Assembly: GCA_048621635.1 (NCBI GenBank) | Contig: JBMCWH010000001.1 | Coordinates: 6,757 to 70,756, forward strand | Reading direction: 5' to 3' | From: JBMCWH01 sp048621635 | Lineage (GTDB): Bacteria > Patescibacteriota > WWE3 > JAUXAW01 > JAYEID01 | Length of the DNA stretch: 64,000 bases | In this document: in pieces, positions 50,697 to 59,324 of the stretch | Position numbering within the stretch: position 1 is the stretch's first letter | How the letters are laid out: every line of letters begins with the position of its first letter | Position numbers and translations under genes: made by a program | Notes under the pieces: model-generated | The model's input: only the letters and a program-made list of their open reading frames with translations | What the model was told of the DNA's origin: nothing | Databases searched by the model: none

Positions 50697-52232
50697 CTAG
50701 GCATTATCGCGCATCCGATAGGTCACAGCTTCACTAACATGTGCCTTGCTAATTTCTTCCTCATTTTCTAAGTCCGCTATAGTGCGGGATATTTTAAGCA
50801 CCTTATGATAGGCACGAGCTGACAAGGAATATTTGGACACAATCCCACGAAGATATTTTCTAACACTGCCTTGCAAAGCACAAAACTCCTCAACTGCTTT
50901 AGCAGGTATTTCTGCATTTGCCCTTACCTTCGTGTCTTTAAAACGTGCTAATTGTCTATTGCGTGCTTCTTGCACATGGGACTGAACATCAGCAGAGGAT
51001 TTAGCATCTGCTGCTTCCGGATCAAAAAGTTTTTCTGTCTTAACTCTGGGTACCGTAACATGAAGATCAATACGATCTAGTAAAGGACCAGAAATCTTCT
51101 TTTGGTATTTTCTTATCTCGCGAGGTGAGCAAGTACATTGTTTTTCAGTAGTACCATAAAAACCGCAAGGGCAAGGATTCTGAGCAGCAACTAGCAAAAA
51201 TTCTGCCGGATAGGTAGAAGTAGCTCTAGCTCGAGAGATCGTCACCACTCCGTCTTCTAAAGGTTGCCGCAAGCTTTCCAAAACATGCCGGGGAAATTCT
51301 GGAAACTCATCCAAAAATAGCACACCACGGTGCGCTAACGATATTTCTCCCGGAGCGGGTATTGTCCCACCACCAATAAGACCAACTCTGGAAACCGTAT
51401 GGTGAGGAGAGCGAAAAGGTCTTTTGGTTATTAGGGGTTCAGCCGTAGGTAAACGTCCAGCAACAGAATATATCTTGGTAACCTCCAGCGCTTCTGAGGT
51501 GGTTAACTTCGGCAAAATTGAAGGTAAAGAACGTGCCAGTAATGTTTTCCCTGCGCCCGGGGGACCTTTAAATAGAACATTATGATTGCCAGCAGCAGCT
51601 ATTTTCAAAGCTCTTTTTGCACTTTCCTGACCACGAATGTGAGCAAAATCACATTCGTAAGTTGGATGGTTTGCAATTACTTTTTCTAAATCCAAAGATT
51701 TTCTTGGCTCTATCTTTTCAATATGTTTGTAGTGATAGAAAATCTGGACAAGAGTAGAAACAGGGTAAATATCAATTCCCTTCACCACCGCCGCTTCCTC
51801 GGCATCCATTTCGGGAACAAAAATGTTTCGAAAGCCGTGTTCCCTAGCCATTAACACTAATGGAAGAACACCTTTTACGTGTCTAACTGAGCCATCCAAG
51901 GAAAGCTCTCCCAAGACTACAGCATTCTCATAATTCGCCACAGCAATCTGCCCAGAAGCAATAAGAATCCCTAAAGCAATAGGTAAATCGTAGGCAGGCC
52001 CTTCTTTCGGCAAATTTGCAGGAGCCAGATTAACAGTAATCTTGTAATTAGGAAAAGTCGCACCCGAATTTATTAATGCAGAACGGACACGTTCACGAGC
52101 TTCCTCTACTGCTTTATCCGGCAGACCAACAATCTTAAAAGCAGGCAAGCCCTTCTTCTGAATATCTACCTCCACTTCCACAGGAACACTTTCCAGCCCA
52201 ACTGTCGCACCGGAAAACACCTTGGCAAGCAC
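50697..52232 (-). CDS. comM: YifB/ComM family Mg-chelatase-like AAA+ ATPase
   Basis: 511 aa. N-terminal Lon-protease-like fold (VFSGATVGLESVPVEVEVDIQKKGLPAFKIVGLPDKAVEEARERVRSALINSGATFP), AAA+ domain with Walker A FKGPPGAGKTLLARSLPSILP, Walker B VLFLDEFPEFPRHVLESLRQPLEDG, a cysteine cluster CPCGFYGTTEKQCTCSPREIRKYQKKISGPLLDRID, and the C-terminal Mg-chelatase lid. ComM is a helicase promoting branch migration during natural transformation; the family has an N-terminal domain related to Lon, unlike the protein at 22165. Type IV pilus genes in the window make DNA uptake plausible. Confidence 0.93.
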   Translation of the reverse strand: MLAKVFSGATVGLESVPVEVEVDIQKKGLPAFKIVGLPDKAVEEARERVRSALINSGATFPNYKITVNLAPANLPKEGPAYDLPIALGILIASGQIAVANYENAVVLGELSLDGSVRHVKGVLPLVLMAREHGFRNIFVPEMDAEEAAVVKGIDIYPVSTLVQIFYHYKHIEKIEPRKSLDLEKVIANHPTYECDFAHIRGQESAKRALKIAAAGNHNVLFKGPPGAGKTLLARSLPSILPKLTTSEALEVTKIYSVAGRLPTAEPLITKRPFRSPHHTVSRVGLIGGGTIPAPGEISLAHRGVLFLDEFPEFPRHVLESLRQPLEDGVVTISRARATSTYPAEFLLVAAQNPCPCGFYGTTEKQCTCSPREIRKYQKKISGPLLDRIDLHVTVPRVKTEKLFDPEAADAKSSADVQSHVQEARNRQLARFKDTKVRANAEIPAKAVEEFCALQGSVRKYLRGIVSKYSLSARAYHKVLKISRTIADLENEEEISKAHVSEAVTYRMRDNA

Positions 52233-52367
52233 AGTGGTTCTATACTAGCATTATCTACCGAAAATCAACAAACAACTCTCTCCACCCTCAAAAAATAAAT
52301 CAAACCCGCTAGAAGACAGCCCCTGTAAACCCCTTTCCAAATCCGAATCTTAATCTTCAGCTACTAT

Positions 52368-53372
52368 TTAGTCTTCGAGAAAAACCTTTCGAACAATAAT
52401 GGAGCCTACCAAAGTAAGAGGAAGAGCAAAAAGAAGGCCCACAAACCCTAGCAACATACCTCCCGTTAGGATTGCCACCATAGTTACCAAAGGATTAAAA
52501 CCGATCGCATTTTGCATAACTTTGGGGACAATAAAGTAGTTCTCAACCTGCTGAACCAAAATAAACAGGGCGATCGCAGCTAAGCCCATCCAAACAGAAT
52601 CATAAAAACCAACTAAAGCTGCAGGAAAAACCGAAATAATAGGACCAAAATTAGGCACAATTTCCAAAAACCCAGCAATAACAGATAGAGCAACTGCATA
52701 ATCCATTCTCAAAAGCGTAAGCCCGACAAAAGTAAAACTACCCACACACAGCATCAACACAGACTCCGCAGCAAACCAAGCACCAAGCCGAGACTTTATT
52801 TCCTCAATTGTCTCCCTTACTTTATCGCGCGATTTCTCTGCAAACAGATTAACAAAATAGCGCTCGATTTCTTCCAAATAAATAAGAATATAAACAGTAA
52901 AAACCAAAACGGTAATAACCGCTCCTACACCAGAAAAAGCTCCCCAAGTAACTTTAAGCACGTTGCCGGACAACCCTCCTACTTGATCTGCTAAGGTCTT
53001 ACTCAAATCTCGAAAAAACCCAGGCGCCGAAGGGGATTGGGCCAAAGCATTCAAAAGGAAGGGCAATCTTCGCACAAACCGAACAGTTTGATCAACTACC
53101 GTAGAAACACCAAAAGCCCCCAAAGCCAAAAACACCAAACCCAAACCCAACACAGAAACAATACCGGCTACTTCCCTTTTAATTCCTTTCCGAACAAGAA
53201 AATCAATAAGAGAACTAAGGCCTAAGGCAAGAAGAAGCGCAGCAAGAAGAATAAGCAACACAGCCTTGAGCTGAACAGCTAACCAGCCAACAAGAACCAC
53301 CAAAAAAGCCGCTACTACTGCCCTAGTTGTTATATTAACCTGTAACTTCTCAGGAAATTTATCTGAAACCAT
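52368..53372 (-). CDS. AI-2E family transporter (PerM-like)
   Basis: 334-aa membrane protein with about eight hydrophobic segments. Two helices at the N-terminus (AVVAAFLVVLVGWLAVQLKAVLLILLAALLLALGLSSLIDFL), then VSVLGLGLVFLALGAFGVSTVVDQTVRFVRRLPFLL, and the C-terminal GFLEIVPNFGPIISVFPAALVGF and QQVENYFIVPKVMQNAIGFNPLVTMVAILTGGMLLGFVGLLFALPLT blocks, which define the family. Despite the name, substrates vary (autoinducer-2, ions); none can be assigned. It is downstream of miaA with a 46-nt gap that carries AATTTAAAATTTTAAATTT words (53390-53418). Confidence 0.9.
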   Translation of the reverse strand: MVSDKFPEKLQVNITTRAVVAAFLVVLVGWLAVQLKAVLLILLAALLLALGLSSLIDFLVRKGIKREVAGIVSVLGLGLVFLALGAFGVSTVVDQTVRFVRRLPFLLNALAQSPSAPGFFRDLSKTLADQVGGLSGNVLKVTWGAFSGVGAVITVLVFTVYILIYLEEIERYFVNLFAEKSRDKVRETIEEIKSRLGAWFAAESVLMLCVGSFTFVGLTLLRMDYAVALSVIAGFLEIVPNFGPIISVFPAALVGFYDSVWMGLAAIALFILVQQVENYFIVPKVMQNAIGFNPLVTMVAILTGGMLLGFVGLLFALPLTLVGSIIVRKVFLED

Positions 53373-53418
53373 CTGTTTAGAATAACCAATTTAAAATTTT
53401 AAATTTAAAATTGAAAAT

Positions 53419-54405
53419 TCAAGTGCCCCTTTCTATGTATGATTCTACCAGCTGTTCTACCTTTTGGTCAAAGTTTGCTTCTGTAATATCAAACCAATTT
53501 ATCTTTTCATTACGCCTAAACCAAGTGAGCTGCCTTCGAATATACGCGTGCGTATTATACTGAGCACGCTCTAAACATTCTTCTAACGATTTTTCCCCGC
53601 CAAAATATGCCTTAAACTCAATGTAACCAATAGAATCCAAAGCAGGAATTTCCCAACCATATTTTTCCACCACTGAAGCAATTTCATCTATAAGACCGTT
53701 CTCTACCATTTTCTCCAGACGTTGGTCCGCCTTCTGGTAAAGAAAAGAACGTGGAGCATTCAACCCAATCCACAAGGGATCTAGTTTAGAGGGTAGAATT
53801 TCAACAGATGCATCTTTTCCTTTTTTACTGTCTTCACTTTCTGCAATTTCAATTGCACGAATCAACCGGTGAGGACTATGTGGATCGATAGATTTTGCTC
53901 TCTGGGGGTCAAGTTTTCTTAAGCGTTCAAAAAGCTCCTCAGTTGTATATTCTTCCAATTCTGCTCGCAAATCCTCGTTTGGCGGTACCTTTGCAACTTC
54001 TACTTTGCCAAGAAGTATCTCTAAATACAAACCTGCCCCACCAACCAAAAATGGTAATTTTTCGCGCGACCAGATTTTTTTCACCCGATCAACAGCCACC
54101 CGCGCATATTGTACTGCATTTAGATCCTCATCCGGATCAATAAGATCATAGAGATGAATTCTTAAACCATCCCCTGTTTCCTTATCTTCAATATCCCAAT
54201 GACCTTCTGCCGTATTCCGTATTTCGTATCTCGTATCTCGTATTTGCTTTCCCGTCCCTATTTCTAAACCCTTATAAATTTGGCGAGAATCAATAGAAAC
54301 AATTTCGCCAGCAAATTTTTTACCAAGACTAATTCCTAACGAAGTTTTTCCTGTAGCTGTAGGCCCGCAAATAACAATAATTTTATCTGTAAGAGGCGAA
54401 TTCAT
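53419..54405 (-). CDS. miaA: tRNA dimethylallyltransferase MiaA with in-frame repeat insertion
   Basis: Adds a dimethylallyl group to A37 of tRNAs reading UNN codons; MiaB (59.4 kb) then methylthiolates it. 328 aa. P-loop CGPTATGKTSLG (13-24), SIDSRQIYKGLEIGTGK (38-53), VGGAGLYLEILL, PHRLIRAIEI, and the C-terminal region QYNTHAYIRRQLTWFRR. Between GTGK and LYDLIDPDEDLNAVQYA there is an extra segment (about 54-85) starting QIRDTRYEIRNTAEG, coded by word-repeat DNA; the usual protein goes more directly to HHLIDI. It follows the ykuK-like gene by 5 nt. Confidence 0.95.
   Translation of the reverse strand: MNSPLTDKIIVICGPTATGKTSLGISLGKKFAGEIVSIDSRQIYKGLEIGTGKQIRDTRYEIRNTAEGHWDIEDKETGDGLRIHLYDLIDPDEDLNAVQYARVAVDRVKKIWSREKLPFLVGGAGLYLEILLGKVEVAKVPPNEDLRAELEEYTTEELFERLRKLDPQRAKSIDPHSPHRLIRAIEIAESEDSKKGKDASVEILPSKLDPLWIGLNAPRSFLYQKADQRLEKMVENGLIDEIASVVEKYGWEIPALDSIGYIEFKAYFGGEKSLEECLERAQYNTHAYIRRQLTWFRRNEKINWFDITEANFDQKVEQLVESYIERGT
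54211..54246 (-). repeat. Mosaic CGTATTTCGTATCTCG words inside miaA
   Basis: 54217-54233 (17 nt) is identical to 59001-59017 in the intergenic repeat upstream of miaB, and its units match the ATACGA units of 8030-8075 in reverse. The insertion is in frame. Confidence 0.75.
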
Positions 54406-54410
54406 ATATT

Positions 54411-54911
54411 TTAAGCATGTCGATCAGCAACAGAGGAGGCACCATAAGCTTCCGGCTTAGTCTTTACAGAAAAGCCACTACCTCGAATCATTCCTACTAC
54501 CTCAGCCAACATATCCCGTGTATCCCCATTTTCACCCACATCTACATGAATCTCAAAATCATAATCTAAAAAAGATTTCCCCTGTAACCTGTTTAACAAT
54601 TCTTGCGCAAAAGAAAGAGAAAGAGAAGCTTCTTCGTAAATCCGCTCTCGCAAACTGTGAACTTCCCCAAATTTCTTCTTCCAAAAATAAATACCACCAC
54701 CACCAACCCGATGCACAACCAAGGCAGTTACAAAATCTACGCCGCGGTGGTTGCAACCCAAAGAATCCGTACCGATAACCAACCGGTAATTATAATCAGG
54801 CTTCTGCTCCATATAATTGCGTATTCTCTCAAATACTTGCGATAGGTTGAGTTCTCCACGCGTGGGGCTGTAAAACACTTCTTCAGTTTTTGCAGTAGTT
54901 CTTTCTTCCAT
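54411..54911 (-). CDS. YkuK-like (DUF458) RNase H-fold protein
   Basis: 166 aa. FYSPTRGELNLSQVFERIRNYM at the start, then YRLVIGTDSLGCNHRGVDFVTALVVHRVGGGGIYFWKKK, the RNase H-like strand pair with a conserved Asp in GTDS, and EIHVDVGENGDTRDMLAEVVGMIRGSGFSVKTKPEAYGASSVADRHA, the family C-terminus. The ribonuclease activity is inferred from fold; the family is known in Bacillus as YkuK. First gene of the run ykuK-like, miaA, AI-2E. Confidence 0.85.
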   Translation of the reverse strand: MEERTTAKTEEVFYSPTRGELNLSQVFERIRNYMEQKPDYNYRLVIGTDSLGCNHRGVDFVTALVVHRVGGGGIYFWKKKFGEVHSLRERIYEEASLSLSFAQELLNRLQGKSFLDYDFEIHVDVGENGDTRDMLAEVVGMIRGSGFSVKTKPEAYGASSVADRHA

Positions 54912-55059
54912 AATAAAAAAATAGATTTATCCTTCATAAAAATAAGAAAAAGGGAAAAACCAATACCAAAGGAAAATCCAATATCTGTCCCTTATTTTAA
55001 CACAAAAACAGTGAAATTTCAGTTTAGGAAAGGAGGCAAAAGAGTTTTACTGCTTAAAG

Positions 55060-55500
55060 TTACAGATTTTTTGGTTCTTGGTTAAGTTCCTCAATCAATA
55101 TCTCTAAATCACGTTGATACCCCTCCAAATCCTTCCGCACCTTTTCAACATAACGCTCCCGAGTAAGCTCATCACTCAGCCCAAGCACAGCTTGTCTAGT
55201 AGCAGTTGCTGTTTTGGTAAACTGCTCATAACCACGTGGAGATCCTTCTGTCTCCAACAGATCCCGGGCTTCCTGATAACGACGACTTAAAAGAACTAAC
55301 CGTAATTCCATTTCTGTAGGAGGGTGAATTTGAGACACAAATACAGCCATATTTTCCACACTAAGTTTAAGGGGGTAAGTAACCTCCCCTGGCACTGCGT
55401 TCCAAGAAACTACTACTGCCAAGGTAAGCGGTAACAGACCTACCATCAACCCCAAAGTAATACGATCTAATAATTTACGCAGAAAACTACTGTTCTCCAT
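55060..55500 (-). CDS. DUF5667-like single-pass membrane protein
   Basis: 146 aa. Membrane segment at about 14-32 (ITLGLMVGLLPLTLAVVVSW), then PGEVTYPLKLSVENMAVFV, the hallmark of DUF5667 proteins, and a helical outer domain (MELRLVLLSRRYQEARDLLETEG..YEQFTKTATATRQAVLGLSDELTRERYVEKVRKDLEGYQRDLEILIEELNQE). Function unknown. It has no gene partner; the flanking spacers (54912-55059, 55501-55620) show no other gene. Confidence 0.7.
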   Translation of the reverse strand: MENSSFLRKLLDRITLGLMVGLLPLTLAVVVSWNAVPGEVTYPLKLSVENMAVFVSQIHPPTEMELRLVLLSRRYQEARDLLETEGSPRGYEQFTKTATATRQAVLGLSDELTRERYVEKVRKDLEGYQRDLEILIEELNQEPKNL

Positions 55501-55575
55501 GCTTTGTCACAATAGTAACAAACACAATGCAATTTCTCTATATCTGTATATCCGATAACTCCTAGACGTGTGTGG

Positions 55576-55581
55576 TATAAT
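55576..55581 (+). promoter_or_regulatory. -10 box for the small membrane protein pair
   Basis: Perfect TATAAT, 39 nt before the ATG, with a strong AAAGGAGGG Shine-Dalgarno (about 55607-55615) in between. No clear -35. Confidence 0.55.
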
Positions 55582-55620
55582 ACTCGAGCCGCCCAAATAA
55601 TCTGGAAAGGAGGGAACTAA

Positions 55621-55881
55621 ATGCCTACGCTAAGCGTCGTTGCTAGGATTGGAGGAGTTATCGTAGTTGGATATCTAGCTTGCGGTATAATGCTAGCTTA
55701 CCTATACCCCGGACCAAAGATAAAAAAGAGTAAGCTGTTTATCCGCAATATGCTAATTGGACCTGCCTGGCTCATCTGGGGAAGCCTTCTTATAACTCTA
55801 ACAAGTATCCTTATGTCTCTGAGATACCTTATCCACCGGCAAGAGAATAGAAAAGAGAGGAAAAATGCGCAAAAGAACTGA
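55621..55881 (+). CDS. Small two-helix membrane protein
   Basis: 86 aa. Two membrane segments (about 4-28, LSVVARIGGVIVVGYLACGIMLAYL; about 47-68, IGPAWLIWGSLLITLTSILMSL), with a charged tail (RYLIHRQENRKERKNAQKN). No family recognised. It has a strong Shine-Dalgarno and shares its transcript with the overlapping 41-aa gene; a strong terminator follows. Confidence 0.65.
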   Translation: MPTLSVVARIGGVIVVGYLACGIMLAYLYPGPKIKKSKLFIRNMLIGPAWLIWGSLLITLTSILMSLRYLIHRQENRKERKNAQKN

Positions 55882-55990
55882 GATTTGGGAATGGATTAAA
55901 ATACTTCTTATAGCGCCGCCCGTTCTATTTTTCTACTACGTAAAAGCTCATATTGAGCTTTTACAAGAACGCTTAAACAAACTTAAATAA
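55865..55990 (+). CDS. 41-aa membrane-associated peptide
   Basis: ATG at 55865 inside the end of the previous gene (17-nt overlap), with GAGAGG 5 nt upstream. Sequence starts MRKRTEIWEWIKILLIAPPV and goes on with LFFYYVKAHIELLQERLNKLK: a basic start, one hydrophobic segment and an amphipathic helix. The Shine-Dalgarno, the overlap and the terminator 8 nt after its stop support it as a real gene. Function unknown; it may pair with its neighbour. Confidence 0.6.
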   Translation: MRKRTEIWEWIKILLIAPPVLFFYYVKAHIELLQERLNKLK

Positions 55991-55998
55991 AGAGCACT

Positions 55999-56035
55999 AG
56001 CCGTGGAAAGCAAAAAGCTTTCCACGGCTTTTTTA
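55999..56035 (+). terminator. Strong Rho-independent terminator
   Basis: 13-bp perfect stem AGCCGTGGAAAGC / GCTTTCCACGGCT with an AAAAA loop, followed by TTTTTTA. Confidence 0.93.
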
Positions 56036-56153
56036 CTTAAACAAACTTGTTATATCAGACACGAGGCCCAATTTCCTAGAACGACTGGGCCCAATACAAG
56101 ATAATAGAAAGTAATGAGTAATTAGGTTTAACACTCATTAGCCTCTATTTTCA

Positions 56154-56182
56154 TTGACTTCAAAGTATTTCCGTTGTAATAT
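56154..56182 (+). promoter_or_regulatory. Promoter for rny-ymdB
   Basis: -35 TTGACT (56154-56159), 17-nt spacer, -10 TAATAT (56177-56182). A GAAAGGA Shine-Dalgarno precedes the rny ATG. The 56041-56153 part holds a GGCCCA/TGGGCC inverted repeat and no gene. Confidence 0.5.
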
Positions 56183-56230
56183 ACATAAGTAATATAGTAA
56201 TGGTTGTTTTATTTTTGAAAGGAAAAAATT

Positions 56231-57706
56231 ATGATCCCCGATCTTATTCTAGGTGCGGCTTTTGGCACTGTTGCTAGCGGAGCCGTCTTTTACCTTCTCC
56301 AAAAATCAAATATTGACCCTCTCTCTAAAAAAGACAAAGGCGAAGCGAAAAAAAGGCTTTCCTCTGCACATGATAAAGCAGAAGAAATAGAGGAAAATGC
56401 GCGGGAAAAAGCGCGCAAAATCAGGGCAAAGGTGGAAGAGCTGGAGGAATCTATTGTAGAAAGAAAAGCAGATTTGGACAAACGCACTAGGAACTTAGAA
56501 GATAAAGAAGAGGAACTGTCTCAACAAAAGCAAGAACTCAGGAAGATGCGTAACCGGTTAAAGAAAGAATTGGAAAAAAGAGCAGGCCTAACACGTAAAG
56601 AGGCAGAAGAAAAATTACTCTCCTCCCTAGAAAAAGATTTACAAGCAGAAAAAGCCCGGCGGATAAAGGAATTCCAAGAAGAGACGGAACTAGAAGCAGA
56701 TGAAAAGGCAAAAGAAATTTTGGTAGATGCAATGGAAAAAGCATCTACAGACTATGTGGCAGAAACTACCGTATCCATTGTTCACCTTCCTAATGACGAG
56801 ATGAAGGGCCGAATAATTGGTAGAGAAGGAAGAAATATAAAAGCTTTGGAACGGGCTACAGGGGTCGACTTCGAAATAGACGAAACACCAGAAGAAGTAC
56901 GTGTTTCCAGCTTTGATCCCCTACGACGAGAAATTGCTCGCCGTTCTCTAGAGAGATTAGTCGCGGATGGACGAATTCAACCCTCACGTATTGAAGAAAC
57001 AGTAAAAAGAGTAAAAAATGATTTTAATCGCGATTTGAGAAAGATAGGCAAAGACCTGGCCTACAAAGCAGGTGTTTCCGGATTACCTATGGAACTTCTG
57101 GAAAATCTTGGCAAACTAAAGTTTAGAACTTCCTACGGCCAAAACCAAGCGGAACATACTTTGGAAGTTATTAATATAGCCAAGGCTTTAGCCAAAGAAG
57201 TTGGCGCCCGTGTTAAGTTGGTGGCAAAAGCTGCTTTACTTCATGATATTGGTAAAGTTAAAACCATTGAGGAAGGGGAAGGCTCCCATGTAGAGCTAGG
57301 AAAATCTTTCCTAAGAAAACACGGACTCGCTGACGAACTTATCCACACAGCCATGGCGCACCATCGCGATGATGCTTTTCAAAATATTGAAGCTGCTCTA
57401 GTATATATCGCAGATGCTATTTCTGGTTCACGTCCCGGAGCGCGGGTAGAAGATTACGACTCCTATGTCCAACGCATCGAATCCCTGGAAAACATTGCTC
57501 AAGAGTTTGAAGGGGTAAAAGAAGCGTACGCTATTTCAGCAGGAAGAGAAGTACGCGTACTTGTCTCTCCCCAAAAAATAAGTGACGATGAGGCTACTGT
57601 CCTAGCACATGACTTATCCGAAAAAATACAAGAACAAGCTACCTATCCGGGCACAGTAAAAGTAAATGTAATCAGAGAAACAAGAGCTAGCGCAACTGCA
57701 AAATAA
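56231..57706 (+). CDS. rny: Ribonuclease Y
   Basis: Membrane-bound endoribonuclease that starts mRNA decay. 491 aa. N-terminal membrane segment (3-22, PDLILGAAFGTVASGAVFYLL), long coiled-coil (about 35-165), KH domain (STDYVAETTVSIVHLPNDEMKGRIIGREGRNIKALERATGVDFEIDETPEEVRVSSFDPLRREIARRSLERLV), and HD domain with AALLHDIGKVKTIEEGEGSHVELG and AMAHHRDDAF. Complete. Followed by ymdB after 24 nt, an order also known from Firmicutes. Confidence 0.97.
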   Translation: MIPDLILGAAFGTVASGAVFYLLQKSNIDPLSKKDKGEAKKRLSSAHDKAEEIEENAREKARKIRAKVEELEESIVERKADLDKRTRNLEDKEEELSQQKQELRKMRNRLKKELEKRAGLTRKEAEEKLLSSLEKDLQAEKARRIKEFQEETELEADEKAKEILVDAMEKASTDYVAETTVSIVHLPNDEMKGRIIGREGRNIKALERATGVDFEIDETPEEVRVSSFDPLRREIARRSLERLVADGRIQPSRIEETVKRVKNDFNRDLRKIGKDLAYKAGVSGLPMELLENLGKLKFRTSYGQNQAEHTLEVINIAKALAKEVGARVKLVAKAALLHDIGKVKTIEEGEGSHVELGKSFLRKHGLADELIHTAMAHHRDDAFQNIEAALVYIADAISGSRPGARVEDYDSYVQRIESLENIAQEFEGVKEAYAISAGREVRVLVSPQKISDDEATVLAHDLSEKIQEQATYPGTVKVNVIRETRASATAK

Positions 57707-57730
57707 ATAGCATAAATTAGCTATACAAAC

Positions 57731-58510
57731 ATGAATTTTTTATTCATCGGTGACATAGTTTCCCGTCTAGGGCGTGAGGCTGTAGAATCCTTCTTGCCAA
57801 AAATCAAAAAAAGTGATAGCATCAACCTTGCGGTAGGTAATATTGAGAATTTGGCTAACGGACGGGGCGCAACAGAAAATACTGTCCAGGAAATTTTGTC
57901 CTATGGGATAGATTATTGCACTTCCGGAGATCATATATTTTTCCGTGAAGATTTTTTGAATGCCATGGACAAATACCCTGTGCTGCGACCAGCAAATTAC
58001 CCAGGAAATATGCCTGGAAAAGGATTCGGATTTATAGAAAGAGAAGAGAAAAACGTATTACTTTTGAATTTGCTTGGCGTAAGTGTTGCCGGAGGGAATG
58101 TGGACTGCCCATTTCGCACCGCAGACAAAATTATAGCGGAACACGGTGAGCGTGCAGATTATATATTTGTTGACTTTCACGCTGAGAATACATCAGAACG
58201 GCGGGCATTAGGCTTTTATTTAGACGGAAGAGTGACCGGCGTTTTGGGAACGCATACACACGTTCCTTCCGCGGATGAGCAAATACTGCCGAAAGGAACA
58301 GCCTATGTTACAGACCTGGGAATGTGCGGACCACGTGATTCTGTCCTGGGTGTTAAAAAAGAAATAATAGTTGAACGTTTTAAATACCCATACAGGCGCA
58401 GGTTCGAATGGGTCAAGGAAGGACCCGCAGTGTTTAACTCCGTTCTAATAAATGCGGAAGAAAACTGCTTGGCAACCCGGATTGAACGCGTTGATCACCA
58501 CCAAAAGTGA
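57731..58510 (+). CDS. ymdB: YmdB-type metallophosphoesterase (TIGR00282)
   Basis: 259 aa. N-terminal FLFIGDIVSRLGREAVESFLPKIKK (metal-binding D8), VGNIENLANGRGATENTVQEILSYGIDYCTSGDHIF (with N and D ligands), YIFVDFHAENTSERRALGFYLDGRVTGVLGTHTHVPSADEQILPKGTAYVTDLGMCGPRDSVLG with HTHVPSAD. These are the metal ligands of the YmdB cyclic-nucleotide phosphodiesterase family. In Bacillus YmdB is functionally tied to RNase Y, which is the gene before it here. Confidence 0.93.
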   Translation: MNFLFIGDIVSRLGREAVESFLPKIKKSDSINLAVGNIENLANGRGATENTVQEILSYGIDYCTSGDHIFFREDFLNAMDKYPVLRPANYPGNMPGKGFGFIEREEKNVLLLNLLGVSVAGGNVDCPFRTADKIIAEHGERADYIFVDFHAENTSERRALGFYLDGRVTGVLGTHTHVPSADEQILPKGTAYVTDLGMCGPRDSVLGVKKEIIVERFKYPYRRRFEWVKEGPAVFNSVLINAEENCLATRIERVDHHQK

Positions 58511-58568
58511 TTTACAATATGATTATAGTAGTTTATTCAAACATGCTCTCGGGAGGAGGTGATACTCG

Positions 58569-58841
58569 GTGACAAAGACAGAAATAACTGAAGCTTTGGC
58601 AGAAGAAATCGACATGACCAAAGCAGATGCAAAACGAGCTGTTGATGGTTTAATTGGGATAATTCAGGATACGGTTGCGCGCGGTGAGAAGGTTACTCTT
58701 ACTGGATTCGGAACTTTCGAGCAGCGCCATCGCAAAGCTCGCATGGGGAGGAATCCACGAACAGGTGCTCCTCTTCACATTCCCGCCTCTGACTACCCTG
58801 CATTCCGTGCAGGTAAGAATTTCAAAGAGGCTGTGGAGTGA
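58569..58841 (+). CDS. hup: HU-family nucleoid protein
   Basis: 90 aa, GTG start with a GGGAGGAGGTGAT Shine-Dalgarno. TKTEITEALAEEIDMTKADAKRAVDGLIGIIQDTVARGEKVTLTGFGTFEQRHRKARMGRNPRTGAPLHIPASDYPAFRAGKNFKEAV is a standard HU/IHF-type sequence with the RNPRTG DNA-intercalating arm. It bends and compacts DNA. Followed by a strong terminator. Confidence 0.96.
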   Translation: MTKTEITEALAEEIDMTKADAKRAVDGLIGIIQDTVARGEKVTLTGFGTFEQRHRKARMGRNPRTGAPLHIPASDYPAFRAGKNFKEAVE

Positions 58842-58884
58842 GATAAGCGCTAAACGCTTCTTAGTTGTATACTAAGAAAACTAC

Positions 58885-58916
58885 CCCCCGACCCTGAGTC
58901 GGGGGTTGGTTTTTTT
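58885..58916 (+). terminator. Rho-independent terminator of hup
   Basis: 8-bp stem CCCCCGAC / GTCGGGGG (58885-58905) followed by TTGGTTTTTTT. Confidence 0.9.
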
Positions 58917-58917
58917 G

Positions 58918-59062
58918 GTATAGCGAATTAGTAACAAGTAGGAAGTAGGAAGTAGATAGTAGAAAGCATTAAGCATCAAGCCCCAAAAAGGATTCATATA
59001 CCGTATTTCGTATCTCGGATGTCGGGGTACCGGATAGCGGTAGGCGGAATGCGGATGGCGGA
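58918..59062 (+). repeat. Mosaic 'word' repeat, copy 4
   Basis: Order: TATAGCGAATTAGTAACA, AGTAGGAAG units (58937-58955), TAGTAGAAAGCATTAAGCATCAAG, CCCCAAAAAGGA, then ATACCGTATTTCGTATCTCGG (59001-59017 identical to 54217-54233 in miaA), then GC-rich GCGGAATGCGGATGGCGG units (about 59038-59062). It is collinear with copies 1 and 2. The spacer then continues with AATT-type words (59075-59165) and a degraded GTAGAGACGGTG palindrome half near 59171. Confidence 0.8.
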
Positions 59063-59324
59063 AATTGTTATGGCGAATTACTACAAATGATTAAGGAATA
59101 AACACTTTTGTGCAACGAATTTTTGCTAATAGGAAGGAATAAATTCTGTTGTGTTACGAATTATCACTAATAAGTAGAGACGGTGTGTCCCCCCAAACAG
59201 AGATTCTTTTCTGGCTGAGAATAGCAAGGGTTTGTCAAGAGCGGACGGCGGTTAGCGTATACAACAGTAGAACAACTGGTTAAGTTGAAGTTTAAGTTTC
59301 TGAATAATACCAGCAACTTGTGCA

